From Quercus robur (Eukaryota > Streptophyta > Magnoliopsida > Fagales > Fagaceae), in assembly GCF_932294415.1 (NCBI RefSeq), contig NC_065536.1:40322354-40386353 (forward strand): 64,000 nucleotides of DNA, written 5' to 3'. Positions 1-11,349 of this stretch are shown here, in pieces; positions within the stretch are counted from its first letter, which is position 1, and the number at the start of each line of letters is the position of its first letter. Below the pieces are notes generated by a model. It made no database searches. It saw nothing but the letters and a program-made list of their open reading frames with translations, and was not told where the DNA came from. A program made the translations under genes and the position numbers.

Positions 1-202
1 TCCTTCCTCTCTATCTCTGCCTTTACTTTATTTGCTGTGGTTTATTTTGTTATGGCTTAGATAGTTGTTTAACCAATTCCATATTATAGCATATGTTAAG
101 TTTCCGCACACTAGTTGTTTAACATATTGCTTGTGTTGATTAAGTTGGTTTTTGGGGGTCTAAACGTTCAAAAGTGTTTTTGTACACGTTTTTGAACTTT
201 CA
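1..202 (+). repeat. 3' end of a copia-type LTR (fragment)
   Basis: The tract ends with the string GGGGGTCTAAACGTTCA, a repeat around a GTTTTTGTACACG core and a terminal TTCA. The 3' ends of the Element B LTRs (up to 3743 and 8959) show the same layout, including the TTCCGCACA block about 90 bases before the end. No primer-binding site follows, so this is an LTR end without internal sequence. The rest of the LTR lies outside the window. Family assignment is by eye. Confidence 0.6.
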
Positions 203-215
203 ACAGGGTTACTAA

Positions 216-284
216 TTATTAAATTACAAGCAAATTTGGCATGGAATAAAGCCAATAAGATGGTTGATTAAATTCAACCTTACA
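216..284 (-). repeat. 5' start of an Element B type LTR, inverted fragment
   Basis: Read on the minus strand, the block starts TGTAAGGTTGAATTTAATC and continues through the first ~65 bases of the Element B LTR (compare 2662 and 7858). It sits head-to-tail with the LTR end at 1-202 but in the opposite orientation. That points to a rearranged or recombined LTR, not a simple solo LTR. Confidence 0.7.
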
Positions 285-1129
285 ATATCAATTCACAATA
301 TAGCTTTTTTTTTGCTTTGGAGTAAAAGAAACTTAGGAATTATCAATTTAAAATTTTAGAGGTTGTAAAATTATTCAAAACGAACCAATATTCCTTACAA
401 AATTTTCTTATCATTTGTGTTTGTGGACCCCATACATTTGGTAGGCAATAAACTTACTCCTTATGAAAATAAGGTTGTGAATAGTAAGAAGTGATCGTAT
501 TTGGATTGGGAGCAAAGCTATCCTTTGGTAAAGGAAAGGATATAAGGTATAAAGAAAATGCGTAGGATAAAATGAAATTACTCTTGTCTTGACTAGGGGA
601 GATGGTGCTATTTCTCACCTTTAACTCGAGAGACAATGTTTTTCATAATTATTAATAACGATTGACATGATCTGTTGGGATTAGTTCATAATAAAATTAA
701 TATAAGTGTTGAATTCAGATAAATATTGTCAAGAATTGTGAAAAAGTAGCGAAAAATATTGTCTCCATCCTTGTTAATTTCTCACTCATTCTTAGTGACA
801 TGTATCCTACAAGTTAGAGATAATAACCACCATCAAGTGGGAACCTAGGAGGGATAGTCTCACCATAATTGTTGAATTAATTGGGTTCATTATCCACAAT
901 ACTGAGTTTTTAGAAAGATGTCAGCATGTTGTCATGTAATTGTAATGTAGTGCATTCTTTGATTTTTATTTATTTATTTAGGCTTGAATCTCAAGGAAGA
1001 AAAAGTCTATATTTATATCAAAATATTAGTTTATTGAAATAATCAATAGAGTAAATGCATATATTAATTATCTATAATTGTGTATTAATTATTTATATAA
1101 AAAAAATTTATATGATTATTTTTTTATAA
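285..1129. other. AT-rich intergenic DNA, no gene seen
   Basis: No convincing open frame, RNA gene or repeat was seen. Local TTAATTATTTATATA runs lie near 1040-1110, next to the Element A insertion point. Confidence 0.6.
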
Positions 1130-2129
1130 TGATATGCCAAGAATGTATTGACTCCTTATGATAAATTAACCAATTAATTAGCCAAGTGAATTAATTAAGT
1201 TAATTAACATGCAATATACATGGTAGTATAAAAAAATCACCAACTAAGTTAATATGCAGCAAAAAATAAAGTTGACACGGTGATTTGTTTACGAATTGGG
1301 AAAACCTCAAAGACAAAAATCTCACCAGGTGATTTTAAGATCACCACTCCCGAGAATCCACTATTATCACAACAAGCGGTTACAAGTAAAGGAATCCCAA
1401 TACCTTATACCAACCTACAATTGAACCCTTACCCCAATACCCAATTGGACTTGTTCTGTAGTGACAATCTCTCCTTTTCAATGCATGGCTCTCAGTACGT
1501 GACTAACCAATTAATGCATGAATCCAAATACGTGACTAACCACCAATTTGAGAAGGATATTGGCTGCAAAATTCTTTAATTCATGAACACGATAAAGATC
1601 ACGAAGCTCCTTGGATACAAAACCCTATGGCGTAGCAGCTTCTTGAAGAGGAAGATGAACTAGGAAAAATTGTCTCTAGTCACAATATGCTTATGAATAA
1701 CCTTTGCATCAAGTTGCACTTACTTGCATCATATGTGACAGCCCTTAAAATAATCATTATATATGTTTAGGGTTATGAGAAAAGAAAGCCTAAACATGCA
1801 TACACGGATTGAAGTGAAATCAAATCTGAAAATCTGATTTTCTTAAATCTTGATAGATAGGATATCTATTGAGCAGCTGTCGAGCATCGAGCAAAAGCTG
1901 TCTTTTAAACCTCGATAGATGCTATTTGTCAAGCTTTAAAATCCAACACTTCTTCACTTGATTCTTGGACATATTTACATGGTTTTAACACTTGGACTTG
2001 AAATCTTGTGCCTTGAAGTATTAAACACATCCTAGATCTACCCAATTACAAGTAAAGTGTGTTTTGTCAAAGGATTAGCCAATTTTACATTGACATATGT
2101 TCCTAACATGATTCACATATGTCCTAACA
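1130..2129 (-). repeat. Element A 3' LTR
   Basis: Aligns by eye along its whole length with 14241-15244, with scattered substitutions. Near 1845-1925 it holds the family motif cluster (forms of CTATCGAG, TCGATAGAT and GTCGAGCATCGAG). A TATA candidate reading CATATATAATG on the minus strand follows at about 1757-1770. The same order recurs in the element's internal promoter. Confidence 0.9.
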
Positions 2130-2143
2130 ATCTCCTCCTTTAG
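2130..2143 (-). other. Element A polypurine tract
   Basis: On the minus strand CTAAAGGAGGAGAT directly precedes the TGTTAGG start of the 3' LTR. This is the expected plus-strand primer position and confirms the element runs on the minus strand. Confidence 0.75.
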
Positions 2144-2407
2144 TAATCCGTGACAAAACCATAACAAACAAATGAACATATGAGAGAAGTAATAAATCAC
2201 TCAATTCATATTCACTTGTTGAATACAATAAAATCTATCATAACACAAGCTCTTGAAAAACTTTGCAAGAAGTGAGTTCATAACAAGGAAGACTTTGACA
2301 ACCTGTATTTCTGAAATACTTTAAATAAAATGCATCACGGCATCTTAGTGTGAAATAGAAATAAAAGATTGCATACAATATATAAGAAACATGTGCATTA
2401 AAAAAAA

Positions 2408-2482
2408 ACACACACACACACACACATAAAGAGATAGGTGAAACTGTAATAAAAACCTCAATATATATATATATATATACAC
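2408..2482. repeat. (CA)n and (TA)n microsatellites
   Basis: A CA run at about 2408-2426 and a TA run at about 2462-2480 lie in the noncoding 3' part of Element A, just before the Element B insertion. Confidence 0.85.
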
Positions 2483-2661
2483 ACATAAAAAATGAGTACA
2501 AGGTTTGTTATCACAATGTAAGAACAATGTATCTAAAAAGTAAAGAAAAGAAAAGAAACAAAAAGTCCTCACTACAACCCTCATAAAAAGAAAACACACT
2601 CCCCCTAACAAAAATATCTATCTCCTATACAAACTCTCCCCTTAAGAATATGACTACTCTC

Positions 2662-3743
2662 TGTAAGGTTGAATTTAATCAACCATCTTGTTGGCTTTAT
2701 TCGGTGTCAAATTTACTTATAATTCAGCATTTAGAAACCATGTATTTAGGTAGGAATCATGTAAGGGTAATGTGTGGGAGAGTGTGAAGAAAAAGCTCAA
2801 GAGTGTGCTCTCAACAAGGCCTCACGACTGGCTTGCAGCTGGCAAGTCGCCAAAACTGACACACGTGTGAAGCATGTAAAGAAGCTGAAGAGTCACGCCA
2901 GCTGGAGCACTACAGGACAAAACTTCCAATCTGACCAAGGAGTTAGCTCTCGACTTAAACTCGCGACTCAGTCAAGTCGCAAGGTCAAGTCACCAGACCA
3001 CTTTGTTTGAGAAAAATTGACCTTTCACATTCCAAACACACACCAGTATAAATACCTCTTATACCCACGTATTGTAGAGAGCTTCCAGAGAGAATTTTGA
3101 GAGAGAAACCTTAGAGAAAAACAGGATTGACTCATCCACAATCTTCATCCTTTGGTTCTCCAAATTCCTCTACTCTCACCCTCTCCATTGTTACATCCTT
3201 GAGAGGTACATTTAGCCAAACCCTTTTCTCACTATACCCATATCTGTGAGAAGGTTATTTGGTACTTGGGAAGCAATTAGAAAGGGACCAATTGATATTG
3301 GTTGATGCTATGGGTTATAACGGAATCCGGTAAGCTAGAGAAGACAAAGGTTTGGCGTAACCTCATTGGAACAAGAAGCTTGGAAGGTTTAGGTACACTT
3401 GGTAGATTAGGCTTGGAGGGTCTTTTGCTGTTCATGTATCCCAACTTCATTCTCTAGTGGATTATTGACCGCTTGGAGGGTGGTAAAGAGGTTTTGAGCC
3501 AAGGACTTCGATTTCCTCTTCGAGAACATATCGTTGTGTTGTCTTTATATTTGCATCTCTCTTCCCTTAATCTTTTCCAATTAATTTCTGCTGTGGTTGT
3601 GATTTTATTTGGTTTAGATTGTTTTATCAATTTTGTTTTAGCTTATTTTCATATTCCGCACATACATTGTTTGATAATAAGCTTGAATTAGTAATTTGGG
3701 AGTCTAAACGTTCAAGGTGTTTTACACACTATTTGAACATTCA
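2662..3743 (+). repeat. Element B 5' LTR
   Basis: A 1,082-bp LTR. A cluster of TCGCGACT-type motifs and their CpG-decayed forms spans about 2820-3000. A TATA box (TATAAATA, about 3047-3054) follows, then a GAGAGAAACC-rich transcribed region. The canonical TG...CA ends are present. Confidence 0.92.
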
Positions 3744-3760
3744 ATTGGTATCAAAGCGGG
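3744..3760 (+). other. Element B primer-binding site
   Basis: ATTGGTATCAAAGCGGG directly follows the 5' LTR. It matches the complement of the 3' end of plant initiator-Met tRNA (TGGTATCAGAGC) with one change, as usual for plant copia-type elements. Confidence 0.85.
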
Positions 3761-3802
3761 TACACTTGTTGGTGTGATCCTTGACCCCTTGTGTTATTTG
3801 TC

Positions 3803-4838
3803 ATGGATAGTGATTTGTATGCTTCTATGCATGTTTTGGATGTTGATGAATGTAACGTGCCACGTGTTTGTGAAAATGCCTCTATGGGTTATAATCCTCA
3901 TGATTGTGATGCTATATTACATGAATCCTTGGATGCTGTTGATATTCCTAACATCCAATTCTTCAAGAAAAATGCTAAGAAGTTTAATAAGGATTTGAGC
4001 AAGTTATTTTGTGAAAATTATGATTTGATTGCTAAGCTCAATGAATCCAACAAATTAGTTGAAATATATAAGAAACTTGCTGAAAATTCTCTTAAAAAGC
4101 TAAAAGAGTTTGAATGTTTGAATATAGCATTGGATACTAAACTTATTTTGTCTAACAAACTTAATGATGAGCTAAAATGTGAAAATGAATTTCTTAAGAT
4201 GCATGCCAAATGTTTGATTACTGAACCTATTGCTAAAAGGGATGAAAATATTTATTGCAATCATGTTGCGGTACCCGATTTTGTGTTTATTGTGTGTTCT
4301 ACCTCAAAGGATAAATCGGTGTACATTCCTCCACATAAAAGAAATCAAAAGGTGGAGAGAAAAGCTGTTAAGTCAAAGCCTCCGTTTAGGTTTTAACCTA
4401 AGGTTTTGAATGGATCTAAGTTTGTTCCAACTTGTCACCATTGTGGTGTGATTGGTTATATAAGACCTCAATGTCATAAGTTGAAAAGAGAACAAAATCA
4501 TGATGTTAGATCCCTTCCCAAAAAGCCTAGTGGACCTAAACACATTGTTTGTCACCATCGTGGTGATATTGGTCATCTAAGACCTCATTACTCTAAGTTT
4601 CATGCTCTTAAAATAATCAAAAGAAAAGAGAAACTTGAGCTTCATGGAAATTATGCTCAAAAAGGGTAAACCGGATTTGAGTGAAAATAGCATGTTGTTA
4701 AAGAAAGTATTTAATGCTCTTAACTCCTTATCTATGTGCATCTCCGGTTCTCATTCTTCCAACCCTAGTCTCAATTCTCATGAGAAACTCATTCCAAACA
4801 ATAGTTCTGTTTGGATGAGGAAGGGTTCCTATGGTTGA
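3803..4838 (+). pseudogene. Element B gag-like ORF (coiled coil plus two zinc knuckles)
   Basis: The frame from ATG 3803 encodes an acidic start (MDSDLYASMHV), a lysine-, leucine- and asparagine-rich coiled-coil stretch, then a knuckle of form CHHCG-x4-RPxC, and a second knuckle whose terminal Cys is lost (CHHRGDIGHLRPHY). One in-frame TAA (4394-4396) lies in a PF-basic linker. A one-base shift near 4667 moves the last ~55 residues to the next frame, which ends VWMRKGSYG-stop. Element C gag ends in almost the same motif (WVKKGSYA-stop), so termination here looks ancestral and not due to decay. The N-terminal UBN2 domain seen in A and C is absent. Presumed role: particle or RNA binding. Confidence 0.75.
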
Positions 4839-5924
4839 ACCTTTGCTCTTTTGGTCCTTGATCTAATTCTTTCGATCTTTGTAGGACCCTTCATGCATTA
4901 AATGTCATATCTTCATGCATTTTGTGCATCTTGCGCATCTTGCATTTCTTTATATGCATTGTTTTGTTTTGATCTTACTTTTATATTTTAGTTTTGTGTG
5001 AATAAAAAATTCAAAACCACATAAAAAGTGAAAAATTCAAAAAGTTTGATTGTATATGTTTGAGCACATTTCACATGTGAGTTTGGCCTAGTACCTTCGT
5101 ACTAATGGCGTAGTGCATTTACAAGTTTAGCTTATTATGTATGCACATTTATCTTTGTGGGAAAAATATTGAAATCTATGTGTGATTGTTATAAATCGAT
5201 CTTCAAGCTTGTCATGAATGATTGGTCAATAGTTTTGATGGTTTTGATACTTACATAGACTAGTGTCTATATATCTTCCCACACTTTTTATTTTTATTTT
5301 TTGCTTAAAGAGCTCAATAAATGTAAATCTCAAAATGAAAAGAGATAATGAGCTCCAAATTTTGACTAGGAAAAAGAGAAAGCAACTTTTTATGAAAATG
5401 TATAATTCCCAAAAAGCCAAAGGCTTGCTCATCAAATTGAAATATAAAAAATTTCAGGCATCGATCTCAAAATGAGATATATTGATTCAAAATGATTAAA
5501 TGTTAAGATGTGTATGAAGCCAAATGAAAAGTTTCAAAGTTATGTAATCATTTTATTGTGGGAGATCATATATGTTTATTTCTATAATTAAGATAGACCA
5601 CTTAACTTAGTACTAGTACTGTTTGACTTGATTGAATTGATCATTGAAACTTCATTCTAGATTAGGGACTATTCCATACTTGATACACACACACAACACA
5701 CATGCCTAATGTTTAATGAATGTCTTATTTGTTTGTTCGATTGTACTTATTTAAATGTGATGTGTGTGTGTTCATCTTTATATGGATCAAACCAAAAAGA
5801 TTTTTGATCATTTTATATGTATTTGGAAGTGATTTTTATCACTCTTTGTGTTCATGTTTAGTGCTTACTTTGTTTTTCATTATTTAAACATATTCTGTGT
5901 TAAAAAACAGGTGTCAGAGTTTTT
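4839..5924 (+). other. Conserved noncoding block of Element B
   Basis: No usable frame is present, yet 5080-5270 and the following ~550 bases align well with 23629-24380 of Element C. Examples are the shared GTGAGTTTGGCCTAGTAC and CTTGTCATGAATGATTGG strings. Such conservation between different families suggests a cis function (RNA structure, packaging or regulation) or recent common origin. Confidence 0.6.
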
Positions 5925-6226
5925 CGCGACTCACGCGACTTGTGAAATTTTCGTGACTCATCTCGCGACTTGTTAGTCAGTCATGCAACGCAAGTTGCGT
6001 GTTCATCCAGAAGCTTTTACGACTCATCTCACGACTCGCGAAAATGTTTGCGACTTACTTTACGAATTGCTCAGTTACGAAACGCCTAGAAACAGCTTTT
6101 TAAAGGGCTTTTCATGGGTAACTTCTTTTAAACATTTCCCATCCTCTTTTTAACCCCTTTTTCAATATTTTTATATCAAAACCCAATCAATTTAAATGGT
6201 TTTTCATTCTATTAACATCTCTAAGG
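5925..6226 (+). promoter_or_regulatory. Element B internal motif-array promoter
   Basis: From about 5928 to 6090 there are roughly ten copies of TCGCGACT or one-step CpG-decay variants (TCGTGACT, TCACGACT, TTGCGAC). A TATA-like TTTTTATATC follows near 6168-6177, then a C/T-rich leader and a splice-donor match AAG|GTAATT at 6226. Element C has the same order upstream of its accessory ORF. In B the downstream ORF is gone, so this is an orphan promoter. Confidence 0.55.
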
Positions 6227-7844
6227 TAATTTTAAACTCTTTTCATTGTTTTGGATTCTTAGATTATGTTTTGAAGAGTTTTGTACTCTTGGTTGGGATT
6301 TCTTCATAGTGGCTAGGAAAACTTATTTTTTTGTCAAATTTTTGTATGGGATTGGTTTTTTTGATGATTTGTTTTGGTTGTTGGTTCCTTGTGGCAAAAA
6401 GAACATGTATTAATGGTGGATTTCATGTTGTTCATGCATTGTTTTACATTGTTGTTCATAGCGTGCATGCTAGGTGTTTGATAAAATGCCTCTTAAGCAT
6501 TTTCTCACTTGTTTGGACTCCGATGAGTACCAAACTTTGAGAATTCTCATGTTTCCTCATAAGGAACATGTTTGGTTCATTAGTTGTGTATTTATCACAT
6601 CTTGCACCACATGTACATTTTCCATACATTGGTCATGCATTGCACATAGCTACCTCTTGCACACACCTTTTGCTACCCTTGTCATGCATTGGTCTATACC
6701 TTGTTCATTCTAGCATGTTATGTTTACCTTATGCTTTGTAGCAATTTGCTTTGTCTTAAGATTGAGTTTCATCTTCTCATTCATCTCGCACCCCTCATGC
6801 ATCATTATCATTGTTTGTACTTTCATCTCTTGCCCTCGTTTTTCCTTGACCCTTTGTCTATACCAAAGAGCTTTTGTCATTTCTTCATGGCTCTTATGCA
6901 TATCCTTTGGGGGAGAAACTCTATTTCTTATGCACATTTTTGTAGGGGGAGAAATATTTCATAAGGTAGATGCATATACCAAAGGGGAGAAAATATTGTG
7001 TTAATAAAAAAAACTTTGTTTTGTTTGTTTTTCTTTATGATTGTTTTGGTGTATGATTAAATTGCTCATATATTTTACATCATGTTTACTTGATTGCAAT
7101 TTACTTGTTACATTATACTTGTCTTTTTATTTCTTACTTTACCTTGAGAGTCTAATGTGTTTTGTACAAGTGTTTCAGGTTACAAGTATATATATTCCAA
7201 GTTTATCATAGCTCCTATGATTCATGATAGGGGAAGAGATATGATAGGGGAAGAGATATGATAGGGGGAGAAAGAAAGAAAGAGCTTTGTGTTATATTAA
7301 CTATGTTTTTGCTTTGCTCATAATTCATAATTATACTAAGCTATTTAAAATATTTTTTTTGTACCCATACTTTGTAACTTAGTACTTGTTGTTAAATGTT
7401 ATGCATTTTCTTTAAGTACATCACTCTTGTGCCCTTGTTAGATTTTATATCCTTTATGCAATTACTTTGAGTTGTTGTATCGGTTAAGTGTTGAACATAC
7501 AAATGATACTTTACATTGAGCTTATTAGCTTGCATGTCCGGATGTTCATTCCTTGTGTGAATGAGCATTGTGGTCACTATTTATAATGATTGTTCATTTT
7601 TTTGGTCAAGTCATGCTTTATTGCTTTATTCTATACTGCTTGATCGCAATGTGCTTGCTCCATATGCATTACAAGTTTTCTGCATACAATGACTATATTG
7701 TGTTGTTATTTTTCAGGAGATACTTGTTCTTATAGTTCAAGAGCTTCACAGATTCTAGAGTTAGGTGTGAATGAGTTTTATTCAACTGTTCCCAACTCAC
7801 ATGTTAAGTCTAGAGTTTGTTTTAGGGTTTTGTCACGGAATAGC
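6227..7844 (+). other. Element B noncoding 3' interior, accessory ORF deleted
   Basis: The tract matches the intron start and the post-ORF region of Element C in layout, including repeated GGGGGAGA purine strings (6908-6990, 7230-7275). It has no PF20167-like coding sequence. Short open frames here are low-complexity and unsupported. Confidence 0.55.
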
Positions 7845-7857
7845 CAATGGGGGAGAT
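7845..7857 (+). other. Element B polypurine tract
   Basis: CAATGGGGGAGAT sits directly against the TGTAAGG start of the 3' LTR, as expected for a plus-strand primer. Confidence 0.85.
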
Positions 7858-8959
7858 TGTAAGGTTGAATTTAATCAACCATCTTGTTGGTTTTATTCCA
7901 TGTCAAATTTGCTTGTAATTCAGCATTTAGAAATCCTGTATTTAGGTAGGAATCATGTAAGGGTAATGTGTGAAAAAGTGTGAAGAAAAAGCTCAAGAAT
8001 GTGCTCTCAATAGGGCCTCGCAACTGGATCTCGCGACTGGCTCACGACTAGCAAGTCGCCAAAGCTGGCACACGTGTGAAGCATGCAGAGGAGCTGAAGA
8101 GTCATGCCAGCTGGAGCACTACAGGACAAAACTTCTAGTTCGGCCAAGCAATTAGCTCGCGACTCAAACTCGTGACTCAGTCAAGTCGCAAGGTTAAGTC
8201 ACCAAACCATTTTGTTTAAGAAAAACTGACCTTTCGCATTCTAAACACACACCAGTATAAATACCCCTCATTTCCACGTATTGTAGAGAGCTTCCAGAGA
8301 AAATTTTGAGAGAGAAACCCTAAAGAAAAATAAGATTGACTCATCCACAATCTTTATCCTTTGATTCTCCAAATTCCTCTACTCTCACCCTCTCCATTGT
8401 TACATCCTTAAGAGATACATTTAGCCAAACCCTTTTCTCACTATACTCATATCTGTGAGAAGGTTATTTGATGCGTGGGAAACAGTTAGGAATGGACCAA
8501 TTGATATTGGTTGATGCTATGGGCTATAGCGGAATCCGGTAAGCTAGAGAAGACAAAGGTTTGGTGTAACCTCGTTGGAGCAAAAAGCTTGGAGGGCTTA
8601 GGTACACTGGGTAGATTAGGCTTAGAGGGTCTTCTATTGTTCATGTATCCCAACTTCATTCTCTAGTAGATTATTGACCGCTTAGAGGGCGACGGAGAGG
8701 TTTCAAGCCGAGGACTTCGGTCTTCTCTTCGATAACACATCGTTGTGTTGTCTTTGTGTTTGCATCTCTCTTTCCTTAATCTTTGCCATTTAATTTCTGC
8801 TATGGTTGTGATTTTATTTGATTTAGATTGTTTTATCAATTCTGTTTTAGCTTATTTTCATATTCCGCACATACATTGTTTGATAATAAGCTTGAATTGG
8901 TAATTTGCAATATGGGGGTTTAAACGTTCATGGTGTTTTACACACTATTTGAACATTCA
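7858..8959 (+). repeat. Element B 3' LTR
   Basis: Full-length partner of 2662-3743 with many single-base differences. Its motif cluster (about 8018-8200) keeps some intact TCGCGACT copies where the 5' LTR has decayed ones, and vice versa. TATA is at about 8255-8264 and the LTR ends in TTCA followed by the CTCTC duplication. Confidence 0.92.
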
Positions 8960-9014
8960 CTCTCATATCAAAACTACTCCCCTTTTTTGTCACGGATGAC
9001 AAAGGGCAAGTAAC

Positions 9015-10355
9015 TCAAGCAGTCATCACGTTGCCACCGAAAGAACTAGCATCCTCATCCTCATCATCATCATCGTCGTCGAAGTCACCATCATCATCAT
9101 CATCCTCGTCCTCAGATACCTCTGGAGAAGAAGAGGAAGACTCTACAAAGCCACCAAGGCAAGCCTGTTGTCGGGCAATACAACCAATATAGGTGTTCAC
9201 TTGACACAACTCATCACTAAGTGTGTCAAGGCGAGCATCCATGCGCTGAAACTACGCCATGACCACCTCGAGGGTCACACCATCCGCCAATGAAGAAGGA
9301 GTGGATGTAGATGGAGCGAAAGAAGTCGAAGGAGTTACTGTCTCAATCCGTGGCCACTTCGATCGAAGTTAGGCCTCGCTTCGTCTAACGGTAGCTATGC
9401 TGAAGCTGCGCCATGACCACCTCGAGGGTCACACCACCCACTGATGAAGAAGGAGTGGATGTAGAGCGGAAGAAGCCGAAAGAGTCATCGTCTCAATCCG
9501 TGACTGCTTCAATCGAAGCTAGGCCTCGCTCCTTCTAATGGTAGCAATGTCTATGGCATACATAGCAAAAAAGTGTGTAGAGTTAAGATAGGAGATAGAA
9601 AAATGGCAAAGAATTCACGTGATAGCCGAAAGGAAAATGAGCTTATCACGGGTCGCCATATCTCTATAGACATCTATAAGGGAGAGAATGAAGTGAGAGG
9701 GAAAATCTATAGTAAGTCCCTCAAGTATGGATAACAAAAATCGAGCACGTGGCTCAGTAATGGAGTTATAGTGAGACAAAGAATGAAGAATGAATGTCAT
9801 CACCATGTTAAGAAACCTCAGACTTTTTGCAAAGCCCAAGCAAAGGGTGTTTTGACAATCACCCCAAAATGAATGTGTCTTATAGAAGCGAGACGAGAGT
9901 TCATCTTTGGACACAATCCTAAGGCGCTCACAACCGAGGTAGTCAGTAAACTCTACCCTCGGTATGTGTAGCACCTCAGATATAAGATTCGTAAAGACTA
10001 CAATGCGTGTACCTTAGACGTGAGTGATAAACTAAGGTATATAATAGTCAAATCCGTGCATGTTGGAGTAAAACTCCTATATGATCATGGAAGGATAGGT
10101 AACCAAGATGCCATACAGTGACTCCTAACCCCTATTGTAGATGATACTGGGAAGGTCAGTATCGGAAAAGTTCGATAGAACGACTTAGCGTTTCAAATGA
10201 ATGCTGCATTGTGAAAAGTTCTCTGAAAAGTCCTTACGGGCTTTATCATCACAGAACCAAACGTGGGATGGAGTAAGATCAGCAGAAGGAGAAGAAGAAG
10301 ATGCCCCAAAACAAAGAGAGTTTCGGGATGGAGTGGATTTCTGTTTAGATGCCAT
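9015..10355 (-). pseudogene. Element A accessory ORF (PF20167-like plant transposon protein), broken
   Basis: The minus-strand frame opens MASKQKSTPSRNSL at 10355. It continues through several stops and shifts to a well-conserved middle part (9974-9615) containing FLNMVMTFILHSLSHYNS and FLLSILEGLTIDFPSHF, then an acidic Asp/Glu-rich tail (9242-9015, SEDEDDDDDGDFDDDDDDE). I recognise this as the family annotated as putative plant transposon protein domain, which occurs in gag-only elements; its biochemical function is unknown. Neighbours: it lies 3' of its own TATA box and leader intron and upstream of the LTR in element orientation. The copy cannot make a full protein. Confidence 0.7.
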
Positions 10356-10362
10356 AGAGCAA

Positions 10363-10368
10363 CTAACG

Positions 10369-10411
<43 letters not shown>

Positions 10412-11170
10412 CGTAGAAAAGAACCAAAACAGTTTAATATCAATATGATAGAAACAAAATTGGTACGTATGCATGAAAAATGAATGAACATATGACATGC
10501 AAAAGTAAAAACATCATGGGCTTAGCCCAATCCAAACCTACCAACACACATCATTTCAACATAGTAATCACACATCTAAAATGCATGAATCATTGATAAA
10601 ATGCAAATGTGATGCAATGCATGATCATTTAAAATCATTTAAACAAAAAACCTATCCCAAAAACTTCACAAAAACCTCGACAATTTTGAAAAACCCCAAA
10701 AGTTAGGTCAAAAGGATGAGAAAGGAGATCATACTAGAGGAAGAAATCACCTTTGAGGCCGAAGATTAAGTGAGGAAGATGTTTTGAGTGAGAGAAGGGA
10801 GTTTGGAGAGGTGAGGAGTCAGAAAGTGTCGAGAGAGATTGGTGAGAAATGAAGAAAAATCGCGTTGACTTTATATATAGACAAATACGCAGCTCGATGG
10901 ATTGGTAGGTATCGAGAAGTGTCAAGGATTAAAAATAGCTAGATGGAGTTATCGAGAGGTGTCCACAACAATTTGACCTCAATGGATCGAGAAGCTATCG
11001 AGAATCTATCGAGCATATAAAAACTTCCTCGATGGATCGAGAAGTTGTCAAGCAGCTATCGAGACTAATTTTCAAAAACCTCAATGGATCGAAATTGTGA
11101 TAACAGCTATCGAGAAAAGAAGCACAAGAGGCTCAATAGATAGCCTAGCTGTTGAGAGGTGTCGAGATTG
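10363..11170 (-). promoter_or_regulatory. Element A internal promoter: motif array, TATA, leader intron
   Basis: In element orientation, about a dozen TATCGAG, ATCGAGAAG or TCGATGGATCGAG motifs (11170 down to 10885) are followed by a strong TATA box (CTATATATAAAG, 10880-10869). Then comes a C/T-rich leader ending CCTCAAAG|GTGATTTC (donor at 10750) and an intron of about 390 bases. The acceptor is TTTCGTTAG (10363-10364), just before the accessory ORF start at 10355. The TCGAG/CTATCGAG motif type matches the cluster in this element's own LTR, not those of Elements B and C. Confidence 0.6.
10375..10407. repeat. (AG)n microsatellite
   Basis: About 16 AG units. They lie in the polypyrimidine part of the presumed leader-intron 3' end of the accessory ORF, read CTCTCT on the minus strand. 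Confidence 0.95.
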
Positions 11171-11306
11171 CTTAAAACAGTTTTTCAAAGAAGAGAAAAA
11201 CACAAACATGAATGCAATCAAACATTCTACTTAACCAAAGATCCAAACAACCTTTTAAGCTCTCAAAAACATCTTTCAACAAGAAAAATGTCAAGCATTT
11301 AGATCC

Positions 11307-11309
<3 letters not shown>

Positions 11310-11349
<40 letters not shown>
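11310..11349. repeat. (CA)n microsatellite
   Basis: About 19 CA units in the noncoding interior of Element A. Confidence 0.95.

Larger units (their letters stand above)
2662..8959 (+). mobile_element. Element B: gag-like-only LTR retrotransposon nested in Element A
   Basis: LTRs at 2662-3743 and 7858-8959 begin TGTAAGGTTGAATTTAATC and end TTTGAACATTCA. A perfect 5-bp target duplication CTCTC lies at 2657-2661 and 8960-8964. A primer site follows the first LTR and a purine tract precedes the second. The 4.1-kb interior encodes only a coiled-coil and zinc-knuckle protein; both the UBN2 gag domain and all pol domains are absent. A motif cluster, TATA and splice-donor module like that of Element C remains at 5925-6226, but the accessory ORF that should follow is missing. 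Interior and LTR layout are clearly related to Element C. Confidence 0.93.

Noticed and set aside
9005-9260. Acidic Asp/Glu frame at 9015-9242 as an independent gene
   Set aside because: It is in the position and style of the accessory ORF's acidic tail in Element A.
10185-10498. Frames with Leu-Ser or Arg-Glu repeats on both strands
   Set aside because: They are translations of the AG microsatellite at 10375-10407; only the minus-strand MASKQKST start belongs to a real (broken) ORF.
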